Source: Lytechinus pictus (taxonomy: Eukaryota; Echinodermata; Echinoidea; Temnopleuroida; Toxopneustidae). From it: a DNA stretch of 64,000 bases. Location of the stretch: positions 17,687,701 through 17,751,700 of the forward strand of contig NC_087252.1 of NCBI RefSeq assembly GCF_037042905.1, read 5' to 3'. The notes below the pieces were generated by a model. The model searched no databases. It saw only the letters and a list, made by a program, of their open reading frames with translations, and had not been told where the DNA came from. Made by a program: the position numbers and the translations under genes. Positions 11,372 through 23,159 of this stretch are shown here, piece after piece. Within the stretch, counting starts at the first letter, position 1; every line of letters starts with the position of its first letter.

Positions 11372-11586
11372 TCGGATCCAGGATTTCCCAAGGGGGGGGG
11401 GGCACATGATATTTCGTCCCCGAAAAAAATTGACAGGCAGAAAAAAAGGGTCTTCACTTTCAAATGGGAAGGGGGGCATACTTCAGTTTTGATAGCATTT
11501 TTACATTACAATTTTTAATTTAGCTTCTCAAAGGGGGGGGGCACGGGCCGGCTGTGCCCCCCCCCCCCCCCCTGGATCCGCCAGTG
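11372..11586. mobile_element. Foldback element with GGATCC-type termini
   Basis: Left end CGGATCCAGGATTTCCCAAG then a G run; right end a C run then CTGGATCCGCCAGT. Same family as 52560-52780, where target-site duplication is clear. Here the flanks GAGATATGT and GAGCTATAG are only approximate copies. Confidence 0.75.
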
Positions 11587-11589
11587 AGC

Positions 11590-12655
11590 TATAGGTTGTG
11601 CATACCTACGGTAAAAATGTTAATGTGGATGGCAAATTTGATACAAAATGTAAAACGTATCGGTTTTATTTCAATTGACTGAAAGTGCAAAAGAATAATT
11701 GTAAGCAATTGTATGGCACGGTTAGTTTGTTTTCGCCGTTTCTTCCTTATACAGCGTGAAAATGAGCATTTCTGCGCGAAACGATTTCTGCGACCCTAAC
11801 AAATTGCTCACACACGTGTAATATTCTGTCATTTTTTTTTACTTTCATTTGATAGATGAGACCCAAGCGCAATAATATATATGTAAGAAAATAATCCACA
11901 TGTTGCATCTTTTTCAATTCCCAGGACCACTGTTAATGTTATTTTGTATATCTAGTATTACTCATTTTGAAATTTCCTTCACATGTTTTATATTTATTTG
12001 TCTCTGATTCGGATATACAAACTATCGAACAAACAAGTACCAACTAAAATGATTAAATACAACAGGACTTATTTGTAGGTAACATAATTGATTCCCTTAT
12101 TTGCATACCGATCAGGCCGTTGTGGTTTATTGTTTTCTGATATTAAGCGAGACTTTAACTAGCATAACAATAACTTTAATTTTCTACATTATCACTGTTT
12201 TCATTGGGCAGTTGGGTTAATAAGAAGGTGTTTTTTTTAAGCTGACGTTGCCAACGTGAATTGTTTCACAGACCCATGCCACGTTGATGTATTATTTATG
12301 AAGTTAATATGATGTATCATTTATGAAGTTATGATGTAATGAAATTTATGAAGCCAGTTTAGTTTGATTTCACTGAAAGAAGCAATAAAATAATAATTTA
12401 ATATATATATATATCTTTTTTTTTTTTTTTTTTTTTTATGGAAATTTGCTTTTCATAATTAAGTGATAACTTATTTTTTCTTTTCAAATTCTTCCTGGAA
12501 CAAAATCATGTCCATTGTGTAGTGATGACCTTTTTTGCTTGTCAATTATTTTCTAGCAAATAATGACCTCAATTTTTAATGGAATACCCTTTTCTTGCTT
12601 GTAAAATTATTCCTGTAACAATATGCCTCCCTGGAAAATCCTGGATCCACCCCTA
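11590..12655. other. AT-rich non-coding, presumed intron of gene 1
   Basis: Contains a T run after a short TA repeat (12402-12437) and, at about 12605-12655, the sequence TGGAAAATCCTGGATCCACC, one end of a GGATCC-type element. No ORF of note. Confidence 0.5.
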
Positions 12656-12727
12656 ATTTTGACACCTCTTTAAATAATCATTTCAGTAGAAGATATATTT
12701 TCTCATTTTTCTTTCTTTTTACCTCAG

Positions 12728-13198
12728 TCGACATCATAATACAGAAAGGGCTAGCTACGGTCTAGTGTGAGGATTGAGTAATAGAAAGTAGATCCAAGTT
12801 CTTCGCTTTGGTTCGCGTTGAGAATAACGATGGAGAGGGTCGTAGCGGAGGAGGTGCGGGTGTTATATCAAGACAAACGTAACATATGAGAGAAGTCAAG
12901 ACTTTGAAGACAAACTCATTAGAATTGATGTGGATTGAATTCCAACTGAGAAATCATAGACTGTACCTTCTAGGAATAGTGTGCAGATAAACAAGAGCTG
13001 CCTTCCATTGTACAAAAAAAAAAAAAGACAAATTTGATTTGCATATTTTTGGTTCAATATATATTACAGATTTTTTTTACCGTTGATATACTAATTGCAG
13101 TTTGAAATACTATAAGAATAAGTTCTATGCATTTGCTAGATATTTAGAGTCTTGTGCTAATTAAAAACAAAAACAAAACTTCAAAGGTAACAATAATT
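12728..13198 (+). other. 5' UTR part of the TRIM gene 1 coding exon, with splice acceptor
   Basis: The tract TTTCTTTCTTTTTACCTCAG ends at 12727. It aligns with the region before gene 3, where a pyrimidine-rich stretch ends in CACAG at 49799. The conserved stretch begins upstream at TTGACACCTCT (12657; 49724). Gene 2 has TTCCTTTTATGTCAG at 28359. Three independent acceptor-like sites at equivalent places support a spliced 5' UTR. Confidence 0.6.
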
Positions 13199-15073
13199 AT
13201 GGCGACACTTGAGCACACCGTTTCGCAAAATCTAAAGTGTCCGGTTTGTTTTGATTTGCTTACTGATCCAAAACAACTGTCATGTACACATACGTTTTGT
13301 AAAAAATGTATTCGAGATATTCTGGCGTTCTCTTTACTTGAAAATATTTTGTCGTGTCCAATATGTAGAAATACTACAACTGTCGCGAATGGCGATGTTG
13401 CAAACCTTAAAACTAACATTCCTGTTAAGTCACTTGTTGACGGCGTCAGGAATAGTAAACAGCTCTGTGACATGTGTGACATGCAATCGAGAGCCGCACA
13501 CTTCTGTTGCGATTGTGGTAAGAATATGTGTAACGCATGTCTGCAAGATCATAACAACTGGAACCCTAATCTTAAACACAAAGTAGTGAGTGTTGAGGAC
13601 ATCAGGGAGGGTAACGTAGTCTTAGAGAAGAAGTTATATTGTCGAGAAAAGATACATAAAACTGAGAAGTATGAATGCACTGATGTATGCACGACTTGTA
13701 AGAAGCTCATTTGTATGAGATGTCGCATGCTCTACCACACTCCGGAGAAAGGCCATTGTGTTAAAGATGCCGGGGAGTACACCGCCTCCATCAAAAATAG
13801 AGTTGAAACCCTACAGTCACGTGGTAAAACTAAAACTAAAACAGTCAAGAATCACATGACTTGTATTGATCATCAAATCAAACGCGTCAACTATCACATT
13901 GATGGGGAAAAGGCAAAAAACAGCAGGATTTGCGAAGAAGCTATCAATAAAATAACAGAGAGTAATGCTACCTTGAACAAGCAACTCGATGACCAGAAAG
14001 AAAAATTAGTTAGGAGTTTAAATAATATGAAAATTGATAATCAAAGGTTAGTTAAGAGTATTGAGAGTGCGAGTGATTTGTTGAGTAATAGTTTGAAAGG
14101 CCGAATAGAAGGAGATGCTGCAGCAATTTGTGATTCATTGTCTTTTGAATTGAATAATGTATTAGATAGGGATAATCCAAAGAAGAAGGTTGCTATTGAT
14201 GTCGGCGATCATGCAGAGGAACTGACGTTTACACCAAGCTGCGATCCTGATACATTATCAATGGGGGAACTGAGGTTTGTGAAATGTAAGCCGAAATGCA
14301 ATGCAGCACTCTCAAAGAAGGACGCTATGAATGGCATAGCTGCTACCAATAATGGTATGGTAGCAGTTGGTTATAGCGAAGGGGGAATCTATATCTTCTC
14401 TCCTAATTGTCAGCTTCAGAAGGCAGTGATCAAAGACGTATGGATCGTGGACGTAGGATTCCTCTCTGATGGTTGTTATGCTGTACGTGATAGATATAAC
14501 AAGATGGCATTGTACACATCAAATGAAGAGAGACAGGATGTGACATTCGATACTCTAGGTAAGAGTGAAGGTGGAACAGGTGGTCTCGCCGTTGACAGCA
14601 ATGATCTGATCTATGTTAGCTACAGGAAAGCTAAGAAGATCCAGGTATTCTCACCATCAGGTGGCAAGGCTATGAGGGTGATACCATGCGATGGGTATGA
14701 ACCAAAGCAAATCACATGTTATGGTGATTCATTGATCGTTAAGCAGGATGACACTCAGATAGCACGTATTAATAAAAAGGGTGTTATAATGTATCAATTA
14801 TTACGTAAACCTCTGGAAATACGCCTCTTTGCCGCTGTGAGTAAGGACAACACAATCCTGATTTCCTCTGTAAGATTCGAGGAAGGTCTGCTCAATATCG
14901 ATGAGTATACCGGTGAGCTCAAACACATTAGGAGTCTTATATCTGATTACAAGATTGAAAAACCTGATAGGCATTGGTATTACCTTCAACAGTTTCAATC
15001 AGGAGAGATAGCTTTCTGTACACCTAATAGGCTCTATGTATTCAACCTAGTTACTAGTAAAGTTACCTCGTAA
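13199..15073 (+). CDS. TRIM-family E3 ubiquitin ligase, RING-B-box-coiled-coil-beta-propeller (paralogue 1)
   Basis: A 624-aa protein in one exon. RING C3HC4 at residues 14-56 (C14, C17, C29, H31, C34, C37, C53, C56). B-box1 starts with the LCDMC pair and ends at a conserved H, about 90-127. B-box2 follows at about 148-186, then a coiled coil at about 195-320. A six-bladed propeller, recognisable from repeated GxxVxxxNxIxVF-type strands, covers about 378-620. By family knowledge the RING recruits an E2, the B-boxes and coil drive assembly, and the propeller binds the target. The layout resembles TRIM2/3/56/71-like proteins; the exact orthologue is uncertain. The open frame extends to a GTG at 13154, but MATLEHTV at 13199 is shared with both paralogues and fixes the start. 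The most divergent of the three, mainly in the first propeller blades and coiled coil. The cellular target is unknown. Confidence 0.94.
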   Translation: MATLEHTVSQNLKCPVCFDLLTDPKQLSCTHTFCKKCIRDILAFSLLENILSCPICRNTTTVANGDVANLKTNIPVKSLVDGVRNSKQLCDMCDMQSRAAHFCCDCGKNMCNACLQDHNNWNPNLKHKVVSVEDIREGNVVLEKKLYCREKIHKTEKYECTDVCTTCKKLICMRCRMLYHTPEKGHCVKDAGEYTASIKNRVETLQSRGKTKTKTVKNHMTCIDHQIKRVNYHIDGEKAKNSRICEEAINKITESNATLNKQLDDQKEKLVRSLNNMKIDNQRLVKSIESASDLLSNSLKGRIEGDAAAICDSLSFELNNVLDRDNPKKKVAIDVGDHAEELTFTPSCDPDTLSMGELRFVKCKPKCNAALSKKDAMNGIAATNNGMVAVGYSEGGIYIFSPNCQLQKAVIKDVWIVDVGFLSDGCYAVRDRYNKMALYTSNEERQDVTFDTLGKSEGGTGGLAVDSNDLIYVSYRKAKKIQVFSPSGGKAMRVIPCDGYEPKQITCYGDSLIVKQDDTQIARINKKGVIMYQLLRKPLEIRLFAAVSKDNTILISSVRFEEGLLNIDEYTGELKHIRSLISDYKIEKPDRHWYYLQQFQSGEIAFCTPNRLYVFNLVTSKVTS

Positions 15074-15301
15074 GAATATTATGTTTCGACCTTCAAGAGC
15101 CAATCAATTTCCTACTTTACAAATTCTTAAATTCACCAGTTTCAATGCTAATCTTGGTATTTATGTTTCATTAATGTCAAAACAATAGAATAGTAAAAGG
15201 CAAAAGTACATTATATACAATTGTTATTACATACAGAGGAGAGTAATTGAAACATGAGACTCTACAAAGGTTGAAAAAGAATTAAACTTCAGTTGAAGAA
15301 G

Positions 15302-15720
15302 AATCAAGGTACTGCTAGATTATTCGTGTTTCTGATTTCGAAAAGGAAAAGGGAAACAAGGAGGCGCGCTCAATTGTCTGTTTCGTGAAGGTGAAGCAGA
15401 AAAAGGGAAAAATTTATTTCAATTCAATGTTATGTTTCGTGAACGCGAAACAAAAAGAGGAAACGAAACTTTCAATTCAATTTTGTGTTTTCAAAAGGAA
15501 AAAATAAAAATTATAATATGTAAAGAAAAAGTCAAACGGAAGAATGAACCGTTTTTTCTGTTTTCTTGTTTTTACATCTTTCATTCTTGAATCAAAATAT
15601 TAAAAAATTACCGTTTTTTGTTTTAAATATCGAAAATAGAATCAATTTTAAAGAACTATTTCGTTTTTGCTTTTTCCGTTTCGAAATCAGAAAAACAAAT
15701 TATCTAACGGTACCTTGATT
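15302..15720. mobile_element. MITE insertion in the 3' flank of gene 1
   Basis: Inverted ends AATCAAGGTACTG and a right end reading GGTACCTTGATT, with the pairing continuing through TTTCTGATTTCGAAA / TTTCGAAATCAG. Units 2 and 3 have the uninterrupted sequence (AACTGAAGAAGCTCT at about 30747; GAGGAAGCTCT at about 52236). The insertion thus post-dates the duplication or is private to this unit. The interior is rich in purine runs with TTTCGTGAA motifs. Probably within the transcribed 3' UTR. Confidence 0.85.
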
Positions 15721-18711
15721 AAAAGCTCTGTCCAAAGCTGCACCCCAACTGTATCTTGTTTAACATAGTTTCATGCATGTCAGGTTAGGTGTTACGTAAT
15801 TTCCACTTCTATCATTACCATTCTTAAAGTAACACAGTTTGAGGGCTTTCCTTGAAACTCCATTTTTAGTAGAAATTAATGTAACAAAATGATGTTGCCT
15901 TTTTTCTTTCCATCAAAATATCATTTTACATACCCTTATTTAGAAAAAATATGTTAAAGCATAAATACAATTTCATGTGAATGACACCACGCAAAATTGA
16001 AAAGTGGAACAAAGCAGATTACATTGATTATTCAGAAATGATTAAAACCTATATTTCCATAGTTTACTTTCTTGATGAAGAATATTCTATGACATAAACG
16101 ACTGATGTTGACAACGTGACCAGTAATGGTTCTGGTCCCATATAGTGGGCCTACGGAAAAAAACCTTTGTTGAGAATGGTAATTAATAAATACAAGTCCT
16201 AATAGTTATATGTAATTGTAGGTGTATGTGTGAGGAAAAATTTAAGACTTACAAAAAAATCAAAAGCAATGATTAATCGCAATAACAGTTTAATCTAATG
16301 ATAAACAATCAATCGACCAATATCAGATCAATTCGGCCTAAAATTCGGATGTTGGAAAATCCTGGCGAAAGTTTGCCTCTTACCTGGCTTAACATAGACC
16401 CAATATTGACAGAAGTGAGTCGATAGACATGATGCATGTGACGTGATAACGGTGGATTCCAAGCTGGAGAGTAACATATATATTTTTATTCATTCTTTAT
16501 CATTATGATTTGGTTCGTATGACAATACTGATGAGATTATTATAAATTTTAATATAAGAAATGCATGCATATGATGCAGATTTACATCAACCGAATAGAA
16601 AGATGGTGCCTATTACTTTTGTTGGTGTTATATACTCTACTTGGATGCTATGGTATGTTCACGATTTCGATGCATTTATCAGTTTGTTCATGATAATTTC
16701 CATTACATATCCCTTTTTTGTTTTCGATATTATTAGTAACATAAATATAAATTAATGAGCGATGACAACAAACATACATGTCGAATTCGATGTCAATACA
16801 AATGGAAATCATAAGAACCACAATTCAATTCATAGCATCGCAAATTGGGAATAACCTTCATCAAAATGTAAAACCGAAATGTACAGTCATTTTGTTCACA
16901 GCTAACAAAAGAAAGGAGAAATATAGGCCTATAAATGTATATACACATTTCGTTTATTTTGTCATAACGTTTATTACACTTATGAATTGTATTTAGTTGT
17001 AAATTCGTTTTATTTCAGATTGCTCAATCGAAGGGGAAAATGTTCATCGTAATAAAATTATACTGATTTTTTTTTTCTTAAAGTGCATTGTTTTAAATTT
17101 GATCACATGTAACGCATTAAGTGTGTTCATATTGTAAAAAAGCTGAACAAAAGTTATACATACCACTAAACCCTTTCTATTTCCGCAGTCATTTCACCAA
17201 ACAAATAAAAAAACAAAAAAATTTTCATTTGCATTGTATATTATTTGGTCTCATTCTTTCATTTAATCATAAAACTAGTTATTCGAATTCATTAAGACCA
17301 ATCAAACGTTTCAAACAGACTTGTAGATGGAAAATTGAAACAGTGCCCTTCCATCTTTGTGTTCAAACACATGCTAAAGTCCCATTTTATACATTATTTA
17401 TTTATATATATATATTACAAGTGGTGTCCATTTCGTGAAGTTTTGTATAAAATTTTAACCAACTGTTGTATTTGTTTTTTTTTGTCATTTTATATAGCAT
17501 TTATAAAAAGTATTATTATTAACAGGAGACCGACGAAAGAAAAGCTTGTAAAAACGCTACCAATGAAATTAGACGATCTTAAAAGCAGTTGATTTCAATA
17601 CAAACGATTTAAAAGGGAAATAATAGTGAGAGCAAACGTAGAACAAACATGGAAATGGTAAAAATAAATGGATTCAAGGGGATGCATGGTCATAACAAAT
17701 TTAAAGATAATAAAACATGTATCAGGAAGGTAATGGGGCTTCCAAAACAATGAATAAGAGAAATGAAAATGAAAAGAAAAAAGAAAGAAGGACATAAGTG
17801 GGATGAAATAAAGGGGGAAAGAAAATGAGTTATAAGATTGTTGCCAAAAGTGCTCAGTATGGCCTTGAAAGAGATTTTTCTTGGCTGGACAAATAGAAAT
17901 TTTGAAAGAAAAAATTTAGGAATATTTCACGAGTTATTCCTTAATAGTCATCTTATCACGCTATCACAATACTTTGTTTCTAGTTTAGGTACTATTATTC
18001 TTTCTTGTCGTGCAATTATTTAACTCTTATCCAAACATATTGACATTTCATTTTTAAGAGTGATTATTTATTTATCCTAAATTCAAAGAGTGATATTGGA
18101 GGTCATTGTCACCTCATTTTATCCTGAATTAGTTTCATAACAAGTCTTTATCGATTATTTTAATCTTTTCATGCATAATCATGATCGTGGTTGCGTCAGT
18201 ATCAAGTGGATTTGACATACCAATTTCCTTACTTACGCTCAATATTTACAGCCTGAGCTTTTAGTACGGCTATTTTTATGTATTATTTTGCTTTTTAACC
18301 TAGGCGTTGTGTTATAACTGAATGCATACCAATTAAAGATGTACTTTTTGTCTTTGTTATCTTTTCACCTGAATCCAACAAGCCCAATATACAATCGGTA
18401 TATATGTATATATTGTGTATGATTATGTGTGTATATGTATATTATATGCACACACATATACATAATATATATACACACGATTTGAACATTACCAATTAAG
18501 GATATGAATTCTTTGTCAGTGTATTAAAAAAAAAATACATAATGTTGGTGTTAAAGTGAAATGTGTCTAAATTCAAAGAAATAGAATGATTTTTTATGAG
18601 GTGTAAAAAAACATAATTTTGTTTGAATTTGAGGTAACTCGAGGCGGCAAACGTTGTAATGGAGGAATTCATAATTTACTCGAAATATAATACTATAGGA
18701 CGATGGGTAAT

Positions 18712-18830
18712 TATAATAATAATAATAATAATAATAATACCATGATTTATAAAGCGCCTTTTGCCTGATACAAAGTACTGCTATTATTACCCCGACTTTA
18801 GCTCGAGCTAATTATTCGTTGTTAAAGTGA
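18712..18830 (-). mobile_element. SINE tail fragment
   Basis: ATA/AAT repeats followed by TTTATAAAGCGCC, then ACCCCGACTTTAGCTCGAGC. This resembles the 3' part of the SINE at 33843-34146 (TTTCTAAAGCGCC, ACCCCCAGCTGCAGCTGAGC). The tRNA-like head is missing. Confidence 0.6.
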
Positions 18831-19160
18831 TACGTAAATGATTGAACTTATAAATGTTATGTAATTTTATTAATAAAAAAGAGAATAAAGAATGCAGTTT
18901 TGATGTTTTGATTATAATTCGCATAGACCCCGTTTCTATCTGATATGACGGGCTTTTTTCAATGCTAGAATAACGGCAATTCAAGCAGGCTAGATATACA
19001 TGTAATGTAGGGTATATAGTAATGATTTAATTTCATTATATTTTACGTTCACTACAACATCAATATTATCTTTAATCGTGTCAAAAAAAAGAAACAAAAA
19101 ATATTCTAGCTACCTGGTGTAACTCAATGTAATCTACCAAAATCCGACGAGGTATAGGTC

Positions 19161-19161
19161 G

Positions 19162-19235
<74 letters not shown>

Positions 19236-19240
19236 ATTAT
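19161..19240. repeat. (TA)n microsatellite with ATT end
   Basis: About 65 bp of alternating TA followed by four ATT triplets. It directly follows the end of the conserved 3' flank. Confidence 0.95.
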
Positions 19241-19384
19241 TATTATATATTTGTAAATAATGTACCAGTCCCATCTCTCTTAGCAATTGAACCATAATCA
19301 GAATTAACTAACTGACAAAGAAAGGTGATGTATGATAACAGATTACTTTCATCTTCGTGCATATTCAATGAAGATTAATTCGAC

Positions 19385-19610
19385 GATCTATGCAAGTCGC
19401 TGATATACAAAATACAACACAGAGGGGAAAGAATGGAGCCCTGCGGGATTCCACAGTTTGTATTTCCCAGTACTTGCACGTGATTTGCATAATTGCATAC
19501 TTAGGTTGCTAATCCATTTTTTCTTAGATAATAAATCATTTGTTCCTTCTGACAAACTCTGCATTCGCATTCATTTAGAAAGTGTAGCTGCAACGAAAGA
19601 TTAGGATTGA
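19385..19610 (-). pseudogene. Decayed LINE reverse transcriptase fragment (unit 1)
   Basis: Read on the minus strand the region encodes NCGIPQGSIL..PL, the RT core motif, followed by an LYISDL-like stretch. The homologous piece at 57030-57310 carries a further decayed version in the same orientation. The fragment therefore belongs to the duplicated unit. Stops prevent a full ORF. Confidence 0.6.
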
Positions 19611-19790
19611 TTTTCTATTTTGTCGTAGTGATGTTAGGTCAAGATGCTGAACGTGCGTGATGTTCAGAGTTATGCATACTATTTATGTCATTTATGTGGC
19701 TTGTGGACATGAAAATGGTTCTGATAATTGTGATATTGGTGACGGTGTTTATGATGGCGACCATGCTGAAGGACTAATGACAAGAGCTAA

Positions 19791-20314
19791 ACACTGCTAA
19801 AACGCTAATGTTAATGTAATACCTCCCTGGCATCTATTTTGGTCCACACCAGAGAGGTATTGAAACAAATCCGGTTTGGCGTTTGGTTAACACCAATTTG
19901 GCATTTAAGCAACAGCAATTAGTGGAGCGTTGTGGCCCAGTTGATTAGTCTTCGGACTTTGAAACAGAGGGTCGTGGGTTCGAATCCAAGCCATGGCGTA
20001 ATTTCTTTCAGCAAGAAACTTATCCACAGTGTGCTGCACTCAACCCAGGTGAGGTAAATGGGTACCGGTAGGAAGTAATTCCTTAAAAAGCTGTGTGCGC
20101 TATGAACGCCTAGCTTAGCCGGGTAATATAGGAGCGCCTTGAGCACCTAACAAGGTGGATATGTGCGCAATATAAATACCCTATATTATTATAATTAGTG
20201 TTAAACCAATATCGGTTTGATTCTTTAGTAGTCACATTGTTTCAACGCTTCTCTGCTTTGGACCGATATAGGTACCGGGCCGGTGTTAAATCAACACCGG
20301 TGTTTTTGCAGTGT
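19791..20314. mobile_element. MITE with ACACTGC termini, hosting a SINE
   Basis: Left end ACACTGCTAAAACGC pairs with the right end GTGTTTTTGCAGTGT. The interior holds repeated motifs such as GGTTTGGCGTTTGGTTAACA and ACACCGGTGTT. The SINE at 19925-20192 is inserted inside. Confidence 0.65.
19925..20192 (+). mobile_element. tRNA-derived SINE, full-length copy
   Basis: A perfect 8-bp target duplication AATTAGTG flanks it (19917-19924 and 20193-20200). The pol III A box TGGCCCAGTTGATTAG (19933-19948) and B box GGGTTCGAATCC (19976-19987) give the tRNA-like head. The body includes GCCATGGCGTAATTTC and GAGCGCCTTGAGCAC; the tail is ATATTATTATAAT. Two further copies are on the minus strand (3324-3594, 33843-34146). 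It has no coding capacity and would depend on a LINE partner. Confidence 0.92.
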
Positions 20315-20860
20315 AATAATGATGATAATGATAATAAGTATATAGATAGTAGTGGTAGTATCGATGGTCGTGGTGATGACGATAGCAATGATGGTGATTG
20401 AGGTGATGATGGAGAATAAGCTGATAGTGAAAATGTTGGTGATGTTGATGGTAATAGTGATATAATTGTAGATGATAGTGAAATACACTGTAGTTCTGAT
20501 GTTGATGATGGTAATGATGATGATTAAAGTAATATGAGATGATTATAGTAATAATGGTGATGTAAATGATAGTGAAGATGTTGATGATGGTAATGGTGAT
20601 AATGTAGATGATAATGAAATGGTTCTGATGTTGATGATGGTAATGATGGTGATGGAGATAATAGAAAAGATGGTGGCAATGTCGATGATGGTAATGATGA
20701 TGATGAAGATAAAGTGACGATGGTGGTGATGTTGATGATGGTAATGGTGATGATGGAGATGATAGTTAAAATCCTGGTGATATTGATGATGGTGTCATTG
20801 TGATGGAGCTGATCGAGAATATGGTGATGTGATATTGAAGATATTACTGGTAATGTTTCC
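20315..20860. repeat. GAT-rich simple-sequence region (unit 1)
   Basis: Degenerate GATGATGGTAATGATGATG repeats, as at 5783-6655 and 57340-58220. It ends in a G run (20876-20886) and the conserved boundary sequence at 20905-20955. The ORFs are repeat artefacts. Confidence 0.85.
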
Positions 20861-23159
20861 CGTTCTGTGTGTGTGTGGGGGGGGGGAGGGGGGCTGAAAT
20901 AGTGCGAGCCGATGTTAGGTGGTGTATATACCTGGCATAATGTGTCCGACAAGGTATGAGGAACGGGATGAGAGGAGGAGGAGGGATAGGGGACAGAGAT
21001 GGGACGTTCAAAATTATGCATGGGATGTCAATTTTATTCAGCTATACAAGGAGCTGGGACATTTTTTTTTCATGTTTTGGCAGGAGGCCAGGTCAGATGG
21101 CCTACTGTTATGTTGAAAATGTTGTGAACATTAAACATAGCTTCCGTTCTGGTAAGCGAAGGCAGGAAGGAAGCCAACCAAAAAGTTTCCTCTCAATGAC
21201 AGTTACAAATCATGGATTTTCTTTCTACCGTTCTGAGTAGTTACATTTTTGTATAAGTCAATGTTGAAGGGTTTTCCAGGCTGAGATTAAGGTAATTTGA
21301 ATAGCCAGATTAATTCCAAAAAAGAGCAAAAACTCTAACAAGTATTAAATCAGGTAACGAAAGACGAAGATAATAATGGCGTTAAAAAATTACATTAATC
21401 TGGTGAAATAATTACGATTTAATATAATGACATAAAAGGGTAAGTTCGGATTTGAGATCATCAGCCCAATTTGAAAATCCATGAAATCACGCAAAAAAAG
21501 TGTTTTACGAAAAATATGGAAGTGTATATTAAAAGTTACGTGTAAGTTTGTTTACTTTTACCGGATAGTTAATGACAATTAAATATTTTGATTGTGTAAT
21601 CCTTGATTTTCAGCCTTTCATACCCCTTCAAATTTGGCGTCAGTTCGTTTTGGGAAGAGCGGAAGAGGATATGAACTTTATCAATGATTTGTCTTAAAAT
21701 TAATACGTAAGTACATACAAACACCCCACCCCCTTTCTCTCCCACCGCTGATTTCGAAGGAAGGTTAAAAAGGAGCTTTAAAACAACAATTTTTCTTGGA
21801 GATGTTTAAATGACCATTTCTAATTAAAAGTCAGTATTATTAGATTGTTGTTTGTGACATTTCAGAATTCACTCTCTCTCCTGATTAATAACCATATATC
21901 AATTTTATTTAAAAATGCAGTGAAAACGCCAGTAAAATATGTGTATACCCTTAGCATGACATTGTGCATGTATCGTCAATTTCTAAAATACAGGACGGAT
22001 GTTAATACAATACAAAACTTGTTCGGGGCAGGACTACAAAATTCTCTGAAATCAATATTGGCATTGCACATGCATCATTCAACGGTGATGCAGATTTCTG
22101 AATGGTTTTATTAGGAAGCAAAGTGACATGCTAAGCTAGTGAGCCTGCTGAAGATTTCTTAAGTGGGAATGTTAGTAGCCCTGAGAGACATATTTCAAAT
22201 TTTATAATTTCACTCCTCCAATCTCACTGTCGAAAACTAAAAAAGTTCCCTCCTAATAACCATCTCTCTTTCTAGTCTCTTCAACGAAAACTAACCACTA
22301 GAAAAAGGTTTTCTTATGGATCAAATCAAGGAACTTTGCACTATTTCTGCCGACGAAACTGTACCTCTTTGAACTGTTAGCAAGGAGTTACCAGTAGCTC
22401 CTTTGTATAAGCAGGGAAGTGCATTGCAGATATTTTTTGGACACCGAGTTGAAATATTCAACTTGAAATAATTATTTTTGTCATTTCTGATGATGTCGAG
22501 AACAAGGATCAAAGCTAACAAGATAGACTTGTCATCGTACATACAAGAATACTAAGAAGCTTTCGCAACTGGAATGGGGACGGATTTAAGAACACAGCGA
22601 AATCAATGACAATTTCCGTCAAATGGCAAAGTATGGTTGGAAGGTCATTGTACAGGTGACTGCTGTTGATCTCCGCCACACATTAGAGGAAGAAAAATAA
22701 TAAGAAGAACTTAAAAGAAAAAGAAGCAGTGATTGAAATTTTAAAAAGGATGCAAACTAAGTTGTTTGTCAAAAATCCAGGACGAAACTTTTTTGTTTCA
22801 TTCAACAATTTCGACCGAGACTTGATTGTCATTAATGGTGTTTCACAATACATTATTTATGTTCTTGAATTCGTCGTGCGTCGTAGAATCGAAACTCCCT
22901 ACTGTAGACATTCAACTACCTATAGGCTTACTTCCAAATCAACTACTATCAGGGCGTAGAATTTTGAAGTAAATTGTATACATTTTCCATTAACAATATA
23001 TATAAAATAATACGATTGAAATTAATGAATGATATAAGGATGATAGCCCTACTCAGCGGCATTAATTACGGTGATGCTGGTGTACAGAGGGGGACTCTGG
23101 AATAAACCCAAAACCGTTCTTTGTCTTCCACCAAGGTGACCGAAAAACAAACTTACAAA
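20861..23159. other. Intergenic, no supported gene
   Basis: 20905-20955 is the conserved boundary also seen at 6448-6498. A partial family-2-like stretch (AAGGGTAAGTTCGG...GATCATCAGCCCA) begins at about 21438. The remaining short ORFs lack motifs or paralogous conservation. Confidence 0.45.

Larger units (their letters stand above)
15074..19160 (+). repeat. TRIM-unit 3' flank (unit 1)
   Basis: Aligns in order with 30473-35200 and 51951-55845. Landmarks: GTTACCTCGTAAGAA across the stop; TCAGGCATGTCA-type sequence (about 15775); GACGTGATAACGGT (about 16440); GATTGCTCAATCGAA (about 17018); TTGTTGTATTTG (17465); AGCTACCTGGTGTAACTCAA (about 19108). The lower conservation and many indels indicate UTR and intergenic DNA rather than coding sequence; short ORFs here are not conserved between copies. 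It contains the insertion at 15302-15720. Confidence 0.85.

Noticed and set aside
13154-13198. 15-codon N-terminal extension of TRIM paralogue 1
   Set aside because: It begins with GTG, is not present in the paralogues, and the conserved MATLEHTV with matching upstream AATTATGG context starts at 13199.
16561-17592. Several 60-105 codon ORFs downstream of gene 1
   Set aside because: The homologous flanks of units 2 and 3 are aligned but broken by stops and indels, so these are not conserved coding regions.
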